A program made the translations under genes and the position numbers. The notes under the pieces are model-generated. The model was not told where the DNA came from. It searched no databases and saw only the letters and a program-made list of their open reading frames with translations. Positions 23,001-30,400 of a stretch of DNA of 64,000 bases are shown in pieces (within the stretch, counting starts at the first letter, position 1; every line of letters begins with the position of its first letter). Origin of the DNA: Ampullaceana balthica (lineage: Eukaryota; Mollusca; Gastropoda; Lymnaeidae); assembly GCA_944989445.1 (NCBI GenBank), contig CALYLW010000053.1:1279501-1343500 (forward strand). Direction: 5' to 3'.

Positions 23001-25791
23001 GGAATAACTCATCATCGGGAAGCGTGTTGTTTTTCCCAGCAAAATGGAAATGTAAAATGTGTAGGCCTTCCTCTTTTTCCTGTGGAAGTGCTCGGTTCAT
23101 TCGCCGATCTTTTCATTGTTATTTTCAACAAAATCAACGCAATCACTAACTGCTTTATTCAAAGAAGAAACCATTTGTAAACACTAATCATGCAACAAAT
23201 GCGAAATTTAACGACGATAGGCTGCTATTTTTAGTGCTTCTTCAAGTGATATCCCAAAAACCTAGAATTCGGTAACTCGTTATATAGTAATTAAATTAAT
23301 TACCTAATATTCGGTAACTCGCCTTGGTAGGGTTAAACATTCATCTTCTATTCCGCCGATCTCTTCCCTTTAAGTTCTCTTTTTTTGGGCCATGTGTTTT
23401 ACTTTCATCGATTTCTTAAAATATATTTTTTTATCAAAAGATGAAAATTAATAATGTAAATGAAATAGACCAGCGTTACACTTGGAAGCCTGTCTCAAAA
23501 ATACATGTTTGATGCCAATATACAAATAATCATCAACTAGGAAAACATGTAAAATTGGCTTAGTTTCAAATTTGTTTTAAAATAAATATATTGTTTATGT
23601 ACTAGAAAAGTGTGGTCACTTTCTTTTTTTAATATTGTATGTAACATAAATTATAAAAAGTGATATATTACTTCTAATTAATTACCTAAAAGGTAATATA
23701 TATAAGTATCACTTAGTTCCAAGTATTTTGCATTATCAAAATTCATTCTTTTAAATAAGAGTTGCAAAGTCTATTTTAGATCATATAATTATATGAGTAG
23801 TCTTTATAAGCTATTTATAGTTTGCTTCGTTGCCAATAAATACAATAACTTATAAAACATAAGGATTAATCTATGACTATTCTATTAATACTAGATATTA
23901 GCAATAAACTATGAATTTTCTTTGTTATGTAGAGCATCTAGAGAGTTTTGCTTCATTTGTGTCATGAATTTTGAAAGGAATAACTCTGACGGGAGGTCCA
24001 GTGTCATTGCTGCCCCTTCAATTATAGGAAGAAGCTTTGCTTATACACCGCGATTCAATTGCCAGTAAGTCTTTAAACTTTCACTTATGTGATTGAAATA
24101 TGTTCACATTGTGGTCCAGATATTCTCAAGTGTGCCCTAGTGTGACCGGGTGTGCCCTGGTGTGCCTTGGTGCGTGGCAATGAAAACATTATTAAGCTGT
24201 AACAAATTTTATTGCTTTACGTATATTTTTCTACTGATATCCTACTCTGAGATCTTGCGTCATTTACCGATGTCTGGGACATCGCTATACCATTCTGTTA
24301 TTGAACATCATTCTAAGCCTAAGCTCATGCCCCACGTGCTATCTTGCGTCATTTACCGATGTCTGTGGTAGAGTCGCAATGCCATTCATTTATTGAACAT
24401 CATTCTAAGCCTAAGCTCATGTCCCACGTGCTATCTTCCGTCATTCTAAGCCTAAGCTCATGGCCCACGTGCTATCTTGCGTCATTCTAAGCCTAAGCTC
24501 ATGGCCCAGGTGCTATCTTGTGGACTGGGGTACATTAACCCGAGCAATGCTACAACAAAAATATCAAAACATCGAAAGAAAGAAATAATTTTCATAGTTT
24601 TCTGTACTATAGAATACAACTTTGTGCAGAAATGTTGACAACTTTAAAACAAATACCCTCAGAAAAACAGCACTGTTCAAATCACAAAAATCTTATACTA
24701 TAATAATATTGGTATATAGGTCTCCAACTTTTGGTCACTAATTTCTCAGAAGCATGCAAGGATTTTGGTCAAACGATAAGCCTCAAAAAGACCAATATTA
24801 TGAGACAAGGAACAGACTGCTTCCCAGCAATCTCCATTGAGGGAAACACCTTGGATGTCGTCGAGGATTTTACCTACCTTGGCAGTAACATCACAAGCAC
24901 ACTCTCCCCGGAAAAGGAAATTGAAACCAGAATCGGCAAGGCTGCATCATTAATGTCTAGGCTGAATCAAAGAGTGTTGAACAATGCACAGCTCACTGAT
25001 AGGACGAAAATCACTGTGTAACAGGCCGGCGTGCTCAGCACACTCCTCTATGGCAGCGAGTGCTGGACGACCTGTGCCAAACAAACAAAGCAACTCAACA
25101 GCTTCCACTTACGATGCTTGCGCAGGATTCTGCACATCAAGTGGCAGGATAAGATCACGAATGTCGAGGTACTCAGAAGGAGTCATATGCTGAGCATGCA
25201 CTCAATCCTGAGTGAGAGGCGGCTGCGGTGGTTGGGACATGTCCGCAGGATGAGCCCGGAGCGCATTCCAAGAGCCTTGCTTTACGGCGAGCTGGCAACT
25301 GGTATGCGGAAAAGAAGACGCCCCTGCTTGCGCTTCAAGGATGTCTGCAAGAAAGACATGACTCTGGCGCAGATTGACCATAAAACGTGGGAGACCATTG
25401 CTGTGGAGCGCACCTCCTGGCGGGCAAAAGTGCGCGAGGGCATTCAAGTCGCGGAAGCTTCCCTTACAGCCAGGAGCGAGGAGAAAAGGGCCAGGAGAAA
25501 GGGGAAGGGGGGCAGAGGAGCAGGAGGAAACGCCATCATCCCATGAGGATGGACGGATGCCATAGAATAGAATGCTAATATACACAATATGCAAATAAGT
25601 AAGGTAAACCGAAAGTTGGCTGTTACAGCGCAGTAAAGCAATTATAATAAATGCATGTCATTTTATCTTTTTTTTTAAATTAGACCTAGATTCATTAGAA
25701 ATTATCTCTAAACCCTCGTATCTATTTTGTTCCTAGCAAAGGGTCAAGCGAATGGAGTTACCTACCATCAAGTAGACAGTTCCAAGTTTGA
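4889..25791 (+). CDS. ADAM-like (M12B) membrane metalloprotease with a mucin-like stalk; multi-exon, 5' incomplete, probably broken
   Basis: Exons read 4889?-5034, 7387-7560, 9102-9243, 9637-9765, 10650-10701, 11340-11489, 11898-17895 (interrupted), 20187-20299, 23933-24064 and 25737-25791. Each junction has GT/AG and the phases agree throughout. In order, the protein has an M12B zinc site, a Met-turn, a cysteine-rich region like that of ADAMTS/mig-17-type proteases, a very long Thr/Pro stalk, one transmembrane helix and a short cytoplasmic tail ending in Gln-Val. Members of this family cleave extracellular proteins. A type I cell-surface protease held away from the membrane by a glycosylated stalk is the natural reading. 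Signal peptide, prodomain and early catalytic exons were not found and probably lie upstream. The LTR insertion at 12344-15968 and a 1-base deletion near 16942 would truncate the protein unless they are spliced or assembly errors. An AATAAA is present at 26135-26140. Confidence 0.85.
5035..6549. other. Intron with a fragment of the GATCGATC repeat family
   Basis: Around 5395-5760 the sequence resembles the repeat family of 7597-8690, notably the phrases GACTATAAAGCTCTTATAT, GAGACATAACTAAAA and AAACGCGACA. The rest of this intronic stretch shows no exon or RNA gene that I can recognise. Confidence 0.5.
6550..7008 (-). mobile_element. Short non-autonomous Helitron-like element
   Basis: On the minus strand it begins TCCTATATAATAAAA after an A and ends GCTTTGTTGCTAG followed by T, giving the TC...CTAG ends and A/T target of Helitrons. 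A modest hairpin precedes the 3' end. At 459 bp it carries no gene. The small Pro-rich frames at 6590-6799 are chance. Confidence 0.5.
7198..7385. repeat. CCATGCTACCATATGCTA minisatellite abutting an exon
   Basis: A 9- to 18-bp unit (CCATGCTACCATATGCTA) repeats for about 180 bp and stops at the acceptor (CCACCCAG, ending 7386) of the next exon. The tract takes the place of a normal polypyrimidine region. It is also open in the frame of the exon from at least 7223, so exonisation is possible. Confidence 0.9.
7387..7560 (+). CDS. Gene 1 exon: third zinc ligand and Met-turn
   Basis: Joined to the previous exon in phase 2, the frame gives [22 protein letters not shown], then DRYIMAPS, then a Trp-Lys-Phe-Ser-Ser-Cys segment. 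HExxHxxxxxHD completes the zinc site, and YIMAPS is the Met-turn. The residue that is Gly in the HExxHxxGxxHD consensus is Ser here. A WKFSSCS phrase after the Met-turn is typical of M12B domains near their C-terminal end. The exon ends GC|GTAAGT, phase 2, matching the next exon. Confidence 0.88.
7597..8690 (-). repeat. Two tandem copies of the GATCGATC repeat family
   Basis: Two head-to-tail copies (about 7597-8163 and 8165-8683) lie in reverse orientation relative to the array at 28308. Each contains AAATCCCTTATAT or its complement near both ends, a GC-rich GGGGGCGGGTGG tract, the phrase CGTAAAATGTAAACAA and the core TACGTTCGATCGATCTG. No coding is visible. Confidence 0.8.
9102..9243 (+). 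CDS. Gene 1 exon: start of the cysteine-rich region
   Basis: The exon follows acceptor TTATAG and ends before GTAAGT. The frame reads [18 protein letters not shown], then [20 protein letters not shown], then GNSSSVLCT. The pattern LPG-x-x-Y-S-x-x-x-Q-C-x-x-x-x-G...C corresponds to the segment after the catalytic domain in ADAMTS-like and mig-17-like proteases. It starts with one base completing GCT (Ala) from the previous exon and ends in phase 0. Confidence 0.85.
9637..9765 (+). CDS. Gene 1 exon: cysteine-rich region, CGDGK
   Basis: Forty-three complete codons read [20 protein letters not shown], then [20 protein letters not shown], then DGK. The C-x-x-x-Y-C...C...A-x-x-GT-x-CG-x-GK pattern is the well-known ADAMTS cysteine-rich signature. 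Acceptor AATCTAG and donor GTGGGT frame the exon in phase 0 on both sides. Confidence 0.88.
9850..10649. other. Intron with E-box repeats
   Basis: The intron holds three copies of a GATCACGTGACTT unit (10092-10175). The rest has no clear feature. A 60-codon minus-strand frame at 10242-10424 with one CxxC has no support as a gene. Confidence 0.5.
10092..10175. promoter_or_regulatory. Three tandem CACGTG E-box units
   Basis: The sequence GATCACGTGACTT occurs three times, spaced by about 28 to 32 bp. CACGTG flanked by GTGAC-type bases is the binding site of USF, MITF/TFE-type bHLH-zip factors. The function here, inside an intron, is inference only; it may simply be a small tandem repeat. Confidence 0.4.
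10650..10701 (+). CDS. Gene 1 exon: cysteine-rich region, short
   Basis: Seventeen codons plus one base read [17 protein letters not shown]. This matches the C-x-x-GEC-x...P segment that follows CGxGK in ADAMTS-like proteins. Acceptor TTTTTCCAG is strong and the donor is GTAGGA. It ends in phase 1 and joins the next exon to make GAA. Confidence 0.82.
10702..11339. other. Intron with a GA microsatellite
   Basis: A (GA)n tract lies at about 10860-10881. No other feature is recognised. Confidence 0.6.
11340..11489 (+). CDS. Gene 1 exon: second cysteine module, CMFGDD...CC
   Basis: The frame reads [20 protein letters not shown], then [20 protein letters not shown], then CKAVYRPVQ. It holds six cysteines in a C...C...C...CC-x-x-C spacing, which repeats in the next exon. 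The donor GTATGT follows immediately and is itself followed after about 20 bp by a long (TGGA)n array. Confidence 0.85.
11511..11748. repeat. (TGGA)n microsatellite just inside the intron
   Basis: About 58 tetranucleotide units, with a short run of CGGA variants near 11590-11605. The Met-Asp-Gly-Trp and Ser-Ile-His-Pro frames on either strand are repeat artefacts. Confidence 0.97.
11898..17895 (+). CDS. Gene 1 stalk exon: CC-x-x-C module then long TTVP repeat, interrupted
   Basis: The exon opens with [20 protein letters not shown] and [11 protein letters not shown], a last cysteine module. It then becomes a repeat of Thr-Thr-Val-Pro coded by ACA-ACT-GTA-CCA, with Ile/Ser/Ala/Leu variants. 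Coding runs from 11898 to 12343, is broken by an LTR element, and resumes in frame at 15974 if one target copy is removed. It ends at 17895 before GTAAGT with [15 protein letters not shown]. About 790 codons in all. Such Thr/Pro repeats are usually heavily O-glycosylated stalks. A run of four A at 16942-16945, where five are needed, shifts the frame and leads to a stop at 17309. As it stands, reading into the LTR gives a stop at 12394. Confidence 0.75.
12344..12604 (-). repeat. LTR (3' LTR of the antisense element)
   Basis: 261 bp, TG...CA ends in the plus reading (the element runs on the minus strand). It is preceded on the element's strand by a purine-rich tract at about 12605-12620. Confidence 0.85.
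13176..13757 (-). pseudogene. KH-domain-containing segment of the LTR element
   Basis: The 193-codon frame overlaps the end of the gag frame in another phase. Its middle is rich in Arg, Asp and Lys. Its C-terminal 75 residues resemble a KH RNA-binding domain: [16 protein letters not shown], then [11 protein letters not shown], then [20 protein letters not shown]. The I-G-x-x-x-x-x-I-R-x-I-E helix and the V-x-I/L-SG...AK-x-x-I end are the family hallmarks, but the GxxG loop is degenerate. It might be a captured host fragment or the element's own second RNA-binding module. The frame relative to gag is broken, so it is listed as a pseudogene. Confidence 0.55.
13639..14786 (-). pseudogene. Gag polyprotein of the LTR element, frameshifted
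   Basis: The N-terminal piece (14786-14592) starts [18 protein letters not shown] and runs into a highly charged Glu/Lys coiled coil, then a stop. In another phase, 14403-13639 gives 254 residues with a gag core (W-P-x-x-L...L-x-G-x-A), a SCAN-like segment around [15 protein letters not shown], and a CCHC zinc knuckle [14 protein letters not shown] for nucleic-acid binding. A 1-base change near 14404 and the stop at 14592 separate the parts. This layout fits Ty3/gypsy gag proteins. The product would form retroelement particles if intact. Confidence 0.75.
15711..15968 (-). repeat. LTR (5' LTR of the antisense element)
   Basis: 258 bp, matching 12344-12604 with scattered substitutions and small gaps. 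The primer-binding-like site sits immediately to its left (about 15697-15710). Confidence 0.85.
17896..20186. other. Intron with repeat copies
   Basis: This intron holds a copy of the GATCGATC repeat family at about 18240-18660 and a palindromic element at about 19005-19325. The remainder, including 19330-20186, shows nothing I can assign. Confidence 0.6.
19005..19325. mobile_element. Palindromic MITE
   Basis: Two inverted arms of about 130 bp flank a short centre (about 19138-19190). Arms share CAGCTGCAGTGAGGAATGTA / GAATCTCGCATGAAAAAGCA and TTTTAGTCACAAACTAAGTA, with few mismatches. The RNA or single strand would fold into a long hairpin. No coding. Confidence 0.8.
20187..20299 (+). CDS. 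Gene 1 exon: transmembrane helix
   Basis: The frame reads [20 protein letters not shown], then [17 protein letters not shown]. About 24 hydrophobic residues followed by a Lys/Arg-rich stop-transfer make a single type I membrane anchor. The acceptor CCACTCAG at 20186 gives phase 0 and matches the stalk exon. An upstream AG at 20160 would be out of phase. The donor GTTAGA at 20300 leaves AG, which combines with A of the next exon to make Arg. Confidence 0.82.
20419..20750 (-). pseudogene. Acidic ORF, possibly the N-terminus of the piggyBac transposase
   Basis: The frame is Ser/Asp-rich ([20 protein letters not shown]) and continues to [20 protein letters not shown] preceding [12 protein letters not shown] lies in a different phase. 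PiggyBac transposases start with an acidic region and then a W-containing segment, so a truncated N-terminus is plausible from the location. No DDD catalytic core is present. Identity is inference. Confidence 0.35.
20778..23260 (-). mobile_element. Penelope-like retroelement (PLE)
   Basis: A reverse transcriptase plus GIY-YIG endonuclease ORF runs on the minus strand, followed by a tail of about 235 bp (21012-20778). Positions 20940-20780 of this tail are almost repeated at 63139-63303, which defines the 3' end near TTTTATTTTATGCATTT. The 5' boundary is not certain. The element lies inside the piggyBac-type element in an intron of gene 1. Confidence 0.8.
21013..23100 (-). CDS. Penelope-like reverse transcriptase / GIY-YIG endonuclease
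   Basis: A 695-residue uninterrupted frame. It contains the PLE core motifs in order: [15 protein letters not shown] near residue 95, YLLPKIHK and RPIVSA near 180, a D-x-x-SLYTSIP segment with the first catalytic Asp near 250, [10 protein letters not shown] near 305, and YIDD near 340 with two further catalytic Asp. A Cys cluster ([10 protein letters not shown], near 570) precedes the endonuclease, where [20 protein letters not shown] gives the Y-T-I...YIG pattern with Arg, followed by a conserved His-containing helix and a Glu-Asn near the C-terminus. Such enzymes nick target DNA and copy their RNA at the nick. The absence of stops suggests recent activity. The N-terminus may be slightly short compared with other PLEs. 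Confidence 0.92.
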   Translation of the reverse strand: MNRALPQEKEEGLHILHFHFAGKNNTLPDDELFPFKKQSKSTWTPPPGQSKALDLYIKSTENDIKNLLFPRLRKSNLSKVESKALSLLRSRKDIVIKPADKGGAVVVCDKELYIKEAQRQLEDTQFYQQRATDPIMKNNTVVKKTIDELITECALPQSASRMHIFDSDLGKPSFYLLPKIHKDGNPGRPIVSACSCPTEHISEFLDSVFQPIVASLPTYIKDTNHALRTFDSLSINPNVKNYLFLLDVCSLYTSIPHNDGLLAVQYFLDRQPHPNIPTHALLRLAELVLTLNSFEFNGQFFDQISGVAMGTKMGPSYACLFMGHFEHRVEQEYTGRLPEFYKRYIDDGIGVTHMERSELDTFISFVDSFHPSIKFTHTISELSVNFLDITVTLQKNHLLTSAYFKPTDSHSYLLYPSSHPKSCKDSIPFSQLLRLRRLCQSNEDFLEKALEMVEFFRQRSYPEAILQSALQRVKNFTRADAFVSRSSDSNERSKLVLTYHPHNIRAKEIFVKNRTILLADPETNNIFSTPPLIVFRRDKNLRDLLVRSRLLIPSSHLGTKPCGRNRCKTCPFVTQTDQIVFPKGTFKIRNGYLCTSRNVVYTIVCKRCPLKYIGETGRLLSCRIAEHVRAIKQDKQCPVSRHFNGRDHMGVDDMSVTALVSCTNTPGRVSLENRLIHEYGTLTPHGINVVFALTS
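23260..23932. other. Intron, no recognisable gene
   Basis: AT-rich sequence. Two short copies of TTCGGTAACTCG occur near the piggyBac end (23269 and 23310). Confidence 0.5.
23933..24064 (+). CDS. Gene 1 exon: cytoplasmic tail
   Basis: The frame reads [20 protein letters not shown], then [20 protein letters not shown], then FNC. It starts with one base that completes AGA (Arg) from the membrane exon and ends in phase 2 before GTAAGT. It is rich in Ser and Arg and has no recognised domain. Confidence 0.7.
24305..24530. repeat. Tandem repeat, about 50-bp unit with CCCACGTG
   Basis: Four imperfect copies of ATTCTAAGCCTAAGCTCATG followed by GCCCACGTGCTATCTTGCGT lie in the intron. Copy lengths vary. 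Confidence 0.75.
24727..25546 (+). pseudogene. 3' end of a non-LTR retrotransposon (LINE) reverse transcriptase
   Basis: The translated text reads through the typical LINE C-terminus: FTYLGSNIT, then an in-frame TAA at 25019-25021, then [38 protein letters not shown] and [12 protein letters not shown]. The catalytic core is missing and there is a stop, so this is a 5'-truncated dead copy in the last intron of gene 1. Confidence 0.85.
25737..25791 (+). CDS. Gene 1 terminal exon
   Basis: The acceptor TTCCTAG is followed by one base completing CAC and then [17 protein letters not shown] and TGA at 25789-25791. Phase agrees with the previous exon. The last residue is Val, a common end for PDZ-type tails, but no classical motif is claimed. 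Confidence 0.6.
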
Positions 25792-26530
25792 TGATGTACT
25801 TCAAGTTCATGTTGCTATTGCTACCTCAAAACTACTGTATAATCGGTTTATAGAGATTTTACACAAAAGCCTCTGTCATGCGACGAATTGAAACACTACT
25901 TTAACTTACCGCTGTACGGCATCATATTGTTTCTTAACGAAATATAAACAAAATCTTTTGATGCTTTCCTCTTTAAAATGATAATAATAATTATTGATAA
26001 AATATTATGCTTGTTTCTTCTGAGTGCAATGCAGGTTAATGCAAGGTTTTCTAATATGTTTCACACTGGTCTCACAGTCTGTGAAATATTTGCGTTCGTA
26101 TGTAAATATTTGGATGTGATATTTGTTATTAAAAAATAAAAATAATAAAATACTGATTTTTTCTATGTGTGGGACAGCCACATTTTCAATATGAAAAATT
26201 AAAACAAATAATTTTAGAAGCTGTTTAGTATTAATGTATTCGTTTTCATTTGCTTCGAATATTGCAGCTAATTGAAATAATAAGAGTTAAAAAAGCTCGG
26301 CAGAAATCGTAGGAATGAATTTTTTTGAAGATTCTATTATAGTTTCTTATTGACCCTATTTTATTTGTAGAAATTTCAGTTATATATACTTTGTTTAAAA
26401 AACATTTAACTTATTTGTTCATGCCTTTAAAAATGATTTACTTGCGCTCAATTAGAGTTATTATACAATGTCATTTTATTATAGAAAATGTGTTACATTC
26501 AATGCAATCATGTGTAATTTAGTTGTAATT
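25792..26530. other. 3' region of gene 1
   Basis: Probable 3' untranslated region. An AATAAA polyadenylation hexamer occurs at 26135-26140. No other feature. Confidence 0.45.
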
Positions 26531-26534
26531 AAAT

Positions 26535-26665
26535 CCTTTATATATACTCGTGGCGTCTGCTTGATGCCTTGCTTGATTGCTTGCTTGAATGCCGAAAAAA
26601 GTTTGGATCGATTTTTAACCAGTTTTCTCGTAAGATAGCGAGCTGAAATTTTGATATAATTATGT
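26535..26665 (+). repeat. Second GATCGATT-type repeat family, partial copy
   Basis: Shares AAATCCTTTATAT, the CTCGTGGCGTCTGCTTGA start and TTTGGATCGATTTTTAACC with the copies at 32220, 42850 (minus), 62205 and 63780. Confidence 0.7.
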
Positions 26666-26896
26666 TGAATTATACAGCTCTACTATTTGAACTAAACAGA
26701 TCTACAAGTTCACGTTATTTTATCTGCTGCAGACGTTACTTCTATGTAGAAGATTATTGCTCCCTACGCTTTTCCATGGTTTATGTTGCATTTTTATAAG
26801 AGTTTTTCATGTTGATTGTCCTGGTTTCCTTAGCAACCCATTCCACGTCCGAATTCCGGATGGGAAAAACGAGAACTTGTATGTGACTAAACATCT

Positions 26897-27165
26897 CTAC
26901 TGGTTCAACTTAACAACTTTACGGGTTGAACTAAACAGATGCACTGGTTGAACTAAACAGACGCACTGGTTGAACTAAACAGATGCACTGGTTGAACTAA
27001 ACAGACGCACTGGTTGAACTAAACAGATGCACTGGTTGAATTAAACAGATGCACTGGTTGAACTAAACAGATGCACTGGTTGAACTAAACAGACGCACTG
27101 GTTGAACTAAACAGACCCTGGTTGAGGTAAACAGCTCTACAATTTAAACTAAACAGCTCTACCGG
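26897..27165. repeat. 21-bp minisatellite (GCACTGGTTGAACTAAACAGA)
   Basis: About ten copies with a C/T variant in the last codon-sized block. It sits immediately downstream (on the minus strand) of the stop codon of gene 2. Confidence 0.9.
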
Positions 27166-27170
27166 CTGAA

Positions 27171-27421
27171 CTAATCTCGACTCGTTGTTTTCCAGTAGGA
27201 GCATCCAGGGCGGACACCCATTTGACCGGCGTTGAGGTCGGGGTCCTCAGTGATGACGTCACACTCGCCTAGGCCTGGCTTCACGTTCACGCCCAGGCAA
27301 CTAATGTAAAAACTGCACAGCGCCACACATTCTTTGTTAGAGAAGATTTTCGAGAACGTCACTTTGTGGTTTCCCGTATAGCAGATGTTTCCAAGCGGTT
27401 CCAACAGGCATCCCTTGGACA
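27171..27421 (-). CDS. Gene 2 last exon: Cys-rich domain
   Basis: The exon gives SKGCLLEPLGNICYTGNHKV, then TFSKIFSNKECVALCSFYIS, then CLGVNVKPGLGECDVITEDP, and ends WKTTSRD and stop. The spacing of C-x-x-x-C...C...C with K-E-C-V-A-L-C-x-x-x-x-x-C-x-G-V resembles PAN/apple domains, which bind proteins or carbohydrates. The acceptor TATATTTCAG is good. Confidence 0.65.
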
Positions 27422-30400
27422 CTGAAATATATGAACATTGCTTAGGAACAAACGTTCACGAATTGGTTGTAAGCATGTGGTTTGGGGTGTTAAGGGATTA
27501 AATGACATGAAAAATATTGTAGTTTGCATATTTAGTTTGGTTATATTAAAAAATTGTGTTATAAAGATAATGAGTCTGTTTTTTACCAAAAAAAAGAGTA
27601 TCAGAGAGTATTGAAAAGTATAACTGATTTGATGGGTCCACGGGGTGGACGAGCCACGTTTATGTCACTTACTGACTGATCCCATCAGAGGACAGTAGCA
27701 CAGGATAGCCGGGCCACGTTAAGGTCATTTACTGACTGATCCCGTCAGTAGCCCAGGATGACCGGGCCACTTACTGACTGATCCATCGGTATCCCAGGAT
27801 GGCCGGGCCAAGTTTATGTCAATTACTGACTGATCCCAACAGAGGACAGTAGCCCAGGATGCCAGGTACGGACGGTGGCGCAGAGCTGGTCGTGTTGAAG
27901 TAGAAAGGATCTGCGTGAAAGGTCTGACCAATGTATGGAGCGTAGGTGGTGGACACGTTCTGTTGGACCGAAAAGATTTTTTAAAAACTTATGTCTTTTT
28001 ACTTTCCTCCTTTTTTTCCAATTTTTATATATAATTTATATAAAAAGCTTGAGTAGTTGGGAGTTTTAATTGCATCGCCAAGCTAAACATTTTTTACATG
28101 AACATGATTTAAACAGGCGAAAAGTTAATACATTTCTGGTCTATTTTTACAACGAAAATGATGTTCCGACGAAATTTCCTTATAATGAATGTATTCTGCT
28201 ACTTTTCTCTAACAATTAAGGGTGGAGGGATCTTAAACGAGTTTCAACAATTTTTTCACAATACCCCGAGATGACTACTTAATAGTGAATAAAATTAGTT
28301 CTTTTTAAATCCCTTATATTAACTTCGCGGCCGTCTCTCTCTGTCTGTCTCTCTCTCATCATCTCATGGGCTCGGCGGGCGGAAAAACAGAAGTCAAAAA
28401 TGACCCACTTCCAATGATCCGATCGAACTGAAATTTGGCACACGGACCCGTCTTACCTAACAATGCATCGTATCAAAATTTCAGATCGATCGAACGTACC
28501 GTAATTAAATTAATGCATTTTTAGTTTATCCTTATATGAGGTATGTAATTTAAAATCACGATTTGTTATTGTTTTTTTGCCACGTGAAAGTTTGAGCATT
28601 GAGGCGACCCAACGAAACGACGGTGCGCTTTTGTTTACATTTTACGTGTCACTCTGAGCTCGGTCAAGCGAATCGGTGACCAGACTTTTCCCCTCTCCCC
28701 CTCCCACCCACCCCTCCCCCCCACCCCTCCCCCCCTAGGGTTATGAAGCAAACTTGTGTTAAGACAGATTCAGTCTGTAAATGTTTGAAAATAATCAATA
28801 CTGTTAGTTATGTCTCATATATAAGGGATTTATAGTCAAAAACTTTGTTTTTACGGGTTTGTTTTTTAAATCCCTTATATTAACTTCGCGGCCGTCTCTC
28901 TCTCTCTCTCTCTGTCTTGGGCTCGGCGGGCGGGCGGAAAAACAGAAGTCAAAAATGAACCACTTCCCATGATCCGATCAAACTGAAATTTGGCACACGG
29001 ACCCGTCTAACCTAACAATGCATCGTATCAAAATTTCAGATCGATCGAACGTACCGTAATTAGATTAATGCATTTTTAGTTTATCCTTATATGAGGTATG
29101 TAATTTAAATTCACGGTTTGTTTATTGTTTTTTTGCCACGTGAAATTTTGAGCTGACGCATTGAGGCGACCCAACGAAGCGACGGGCGCTTTTGTTTACA
29201 TTTTACGTGTCACTCTGAGCTCGGTCAAGCGAATCGGTGACCAGACTTTCCCCTCTCCCCCCCCCCACCCACCCCCCCCCCACTAGGGTTATGATGCAAA
29301 GTTGAGTTAAGACAGATTCAGTCTGTGAATGTTTGAAAATAATCAATACTGTTAGTTATGACTCATATATAAGGGATTTATAGTCAAAAACTTTGTTTTT
29401 ACGGGTTTGTTTTTTAAATCCCTTATATTAACTTCGCGGCCGTCTCATCATCTCTCTCATCATCTCATCATCTCATAGGCGGGCGGAAAAACAAAAGTCG
29501 AAAATGACCCACTTTCCGTGATCCGATCAAGCTGAAATTTGGCACACTGACCCGTCTGACAGAACAATGCATCGTATCAAAATTTCAGATCGATCAAACG
29601 TACCGTAATTAAATTAATGCATTTTTAGTTTATCCTTATATGAGGTATGTAATTCAAATTCACGGTTTGTTATTGTTTTTTTCTTCCACTTCCACGTGAG
29701 TTTGAGTTGACGCCGACCGTCGTGCCGACACCCCCTCACGTCCCACCCCCCATTTATTAAAGACAAGGGACATCACTCGGTGTCAGTCTGTCAATGTTTG
29801 TAGCGTTTGAAAATAATCAATACTGTTAGTTATGTCTCATATATAAGGGATTTATAGTCAAAAACTTTGTTTTTACGGGTTTGTTTTATTAAATCCCTTA
29901 TATTAACTTCACCGCCGTCTCTGTCTCTCTGTCGTCATCTCATGGGCGGGCGGAAAAACAAAAGTACAAAATGACCCACTTCCCGTGATCCGATCGAGCA
30001 GAAATTTGGCACACGGACCCGTCTCACCTAACAATGCATCATATCAAAATTTCAGATCGATCAAACGTACCGTAATTAAATTAATGCATGTTTAGTTTAT
30101 CTATATAAACTATATGTAGAGGTCGCTATCGTTTACATTTTACGGGTCACTTGAATTCAGGCCAGCCACCGGTGAACACATCTCGTGCTTAAATCAGGTA
30201 AACGGCGTGCTTTTGTTTACATTTGGCGTGTCATGGTGAGCTCGGCCCAGCGATCGGTGACAAGACCTTTCCCCTCTCCCACCCCCAACCCCCCCCCTTT
30301 TTGGGGTTAAAAGCAAAGGGGAGTAAAGACAGATTCAGTCTGTAGATATTTGTAAATACTTTAAGTTATGTCTCATATATAAGGGATTAATAGTCAAAAA

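Larger units (their letters stand above)
20312..23332. mobile_element. piggyBac-type DNA transposon carrying a nested Penelope-like element
   Basis: The ends are CCCTACCAA (20312-20320) and TTGGTAGGG (23324-23332), flanked on both sides by TTAA. TTAA duplications with CCY-type short inverted ends are the mark of piggyBac. It sits 12 bp inside the intron after the transmembrane exon. The interior contains a possible transposase remnant, a fragment of the dispersed arm family of 3497-4640 at 20338-20400, and a Penelope-like element filling most of the length. Confidence 0.75.
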
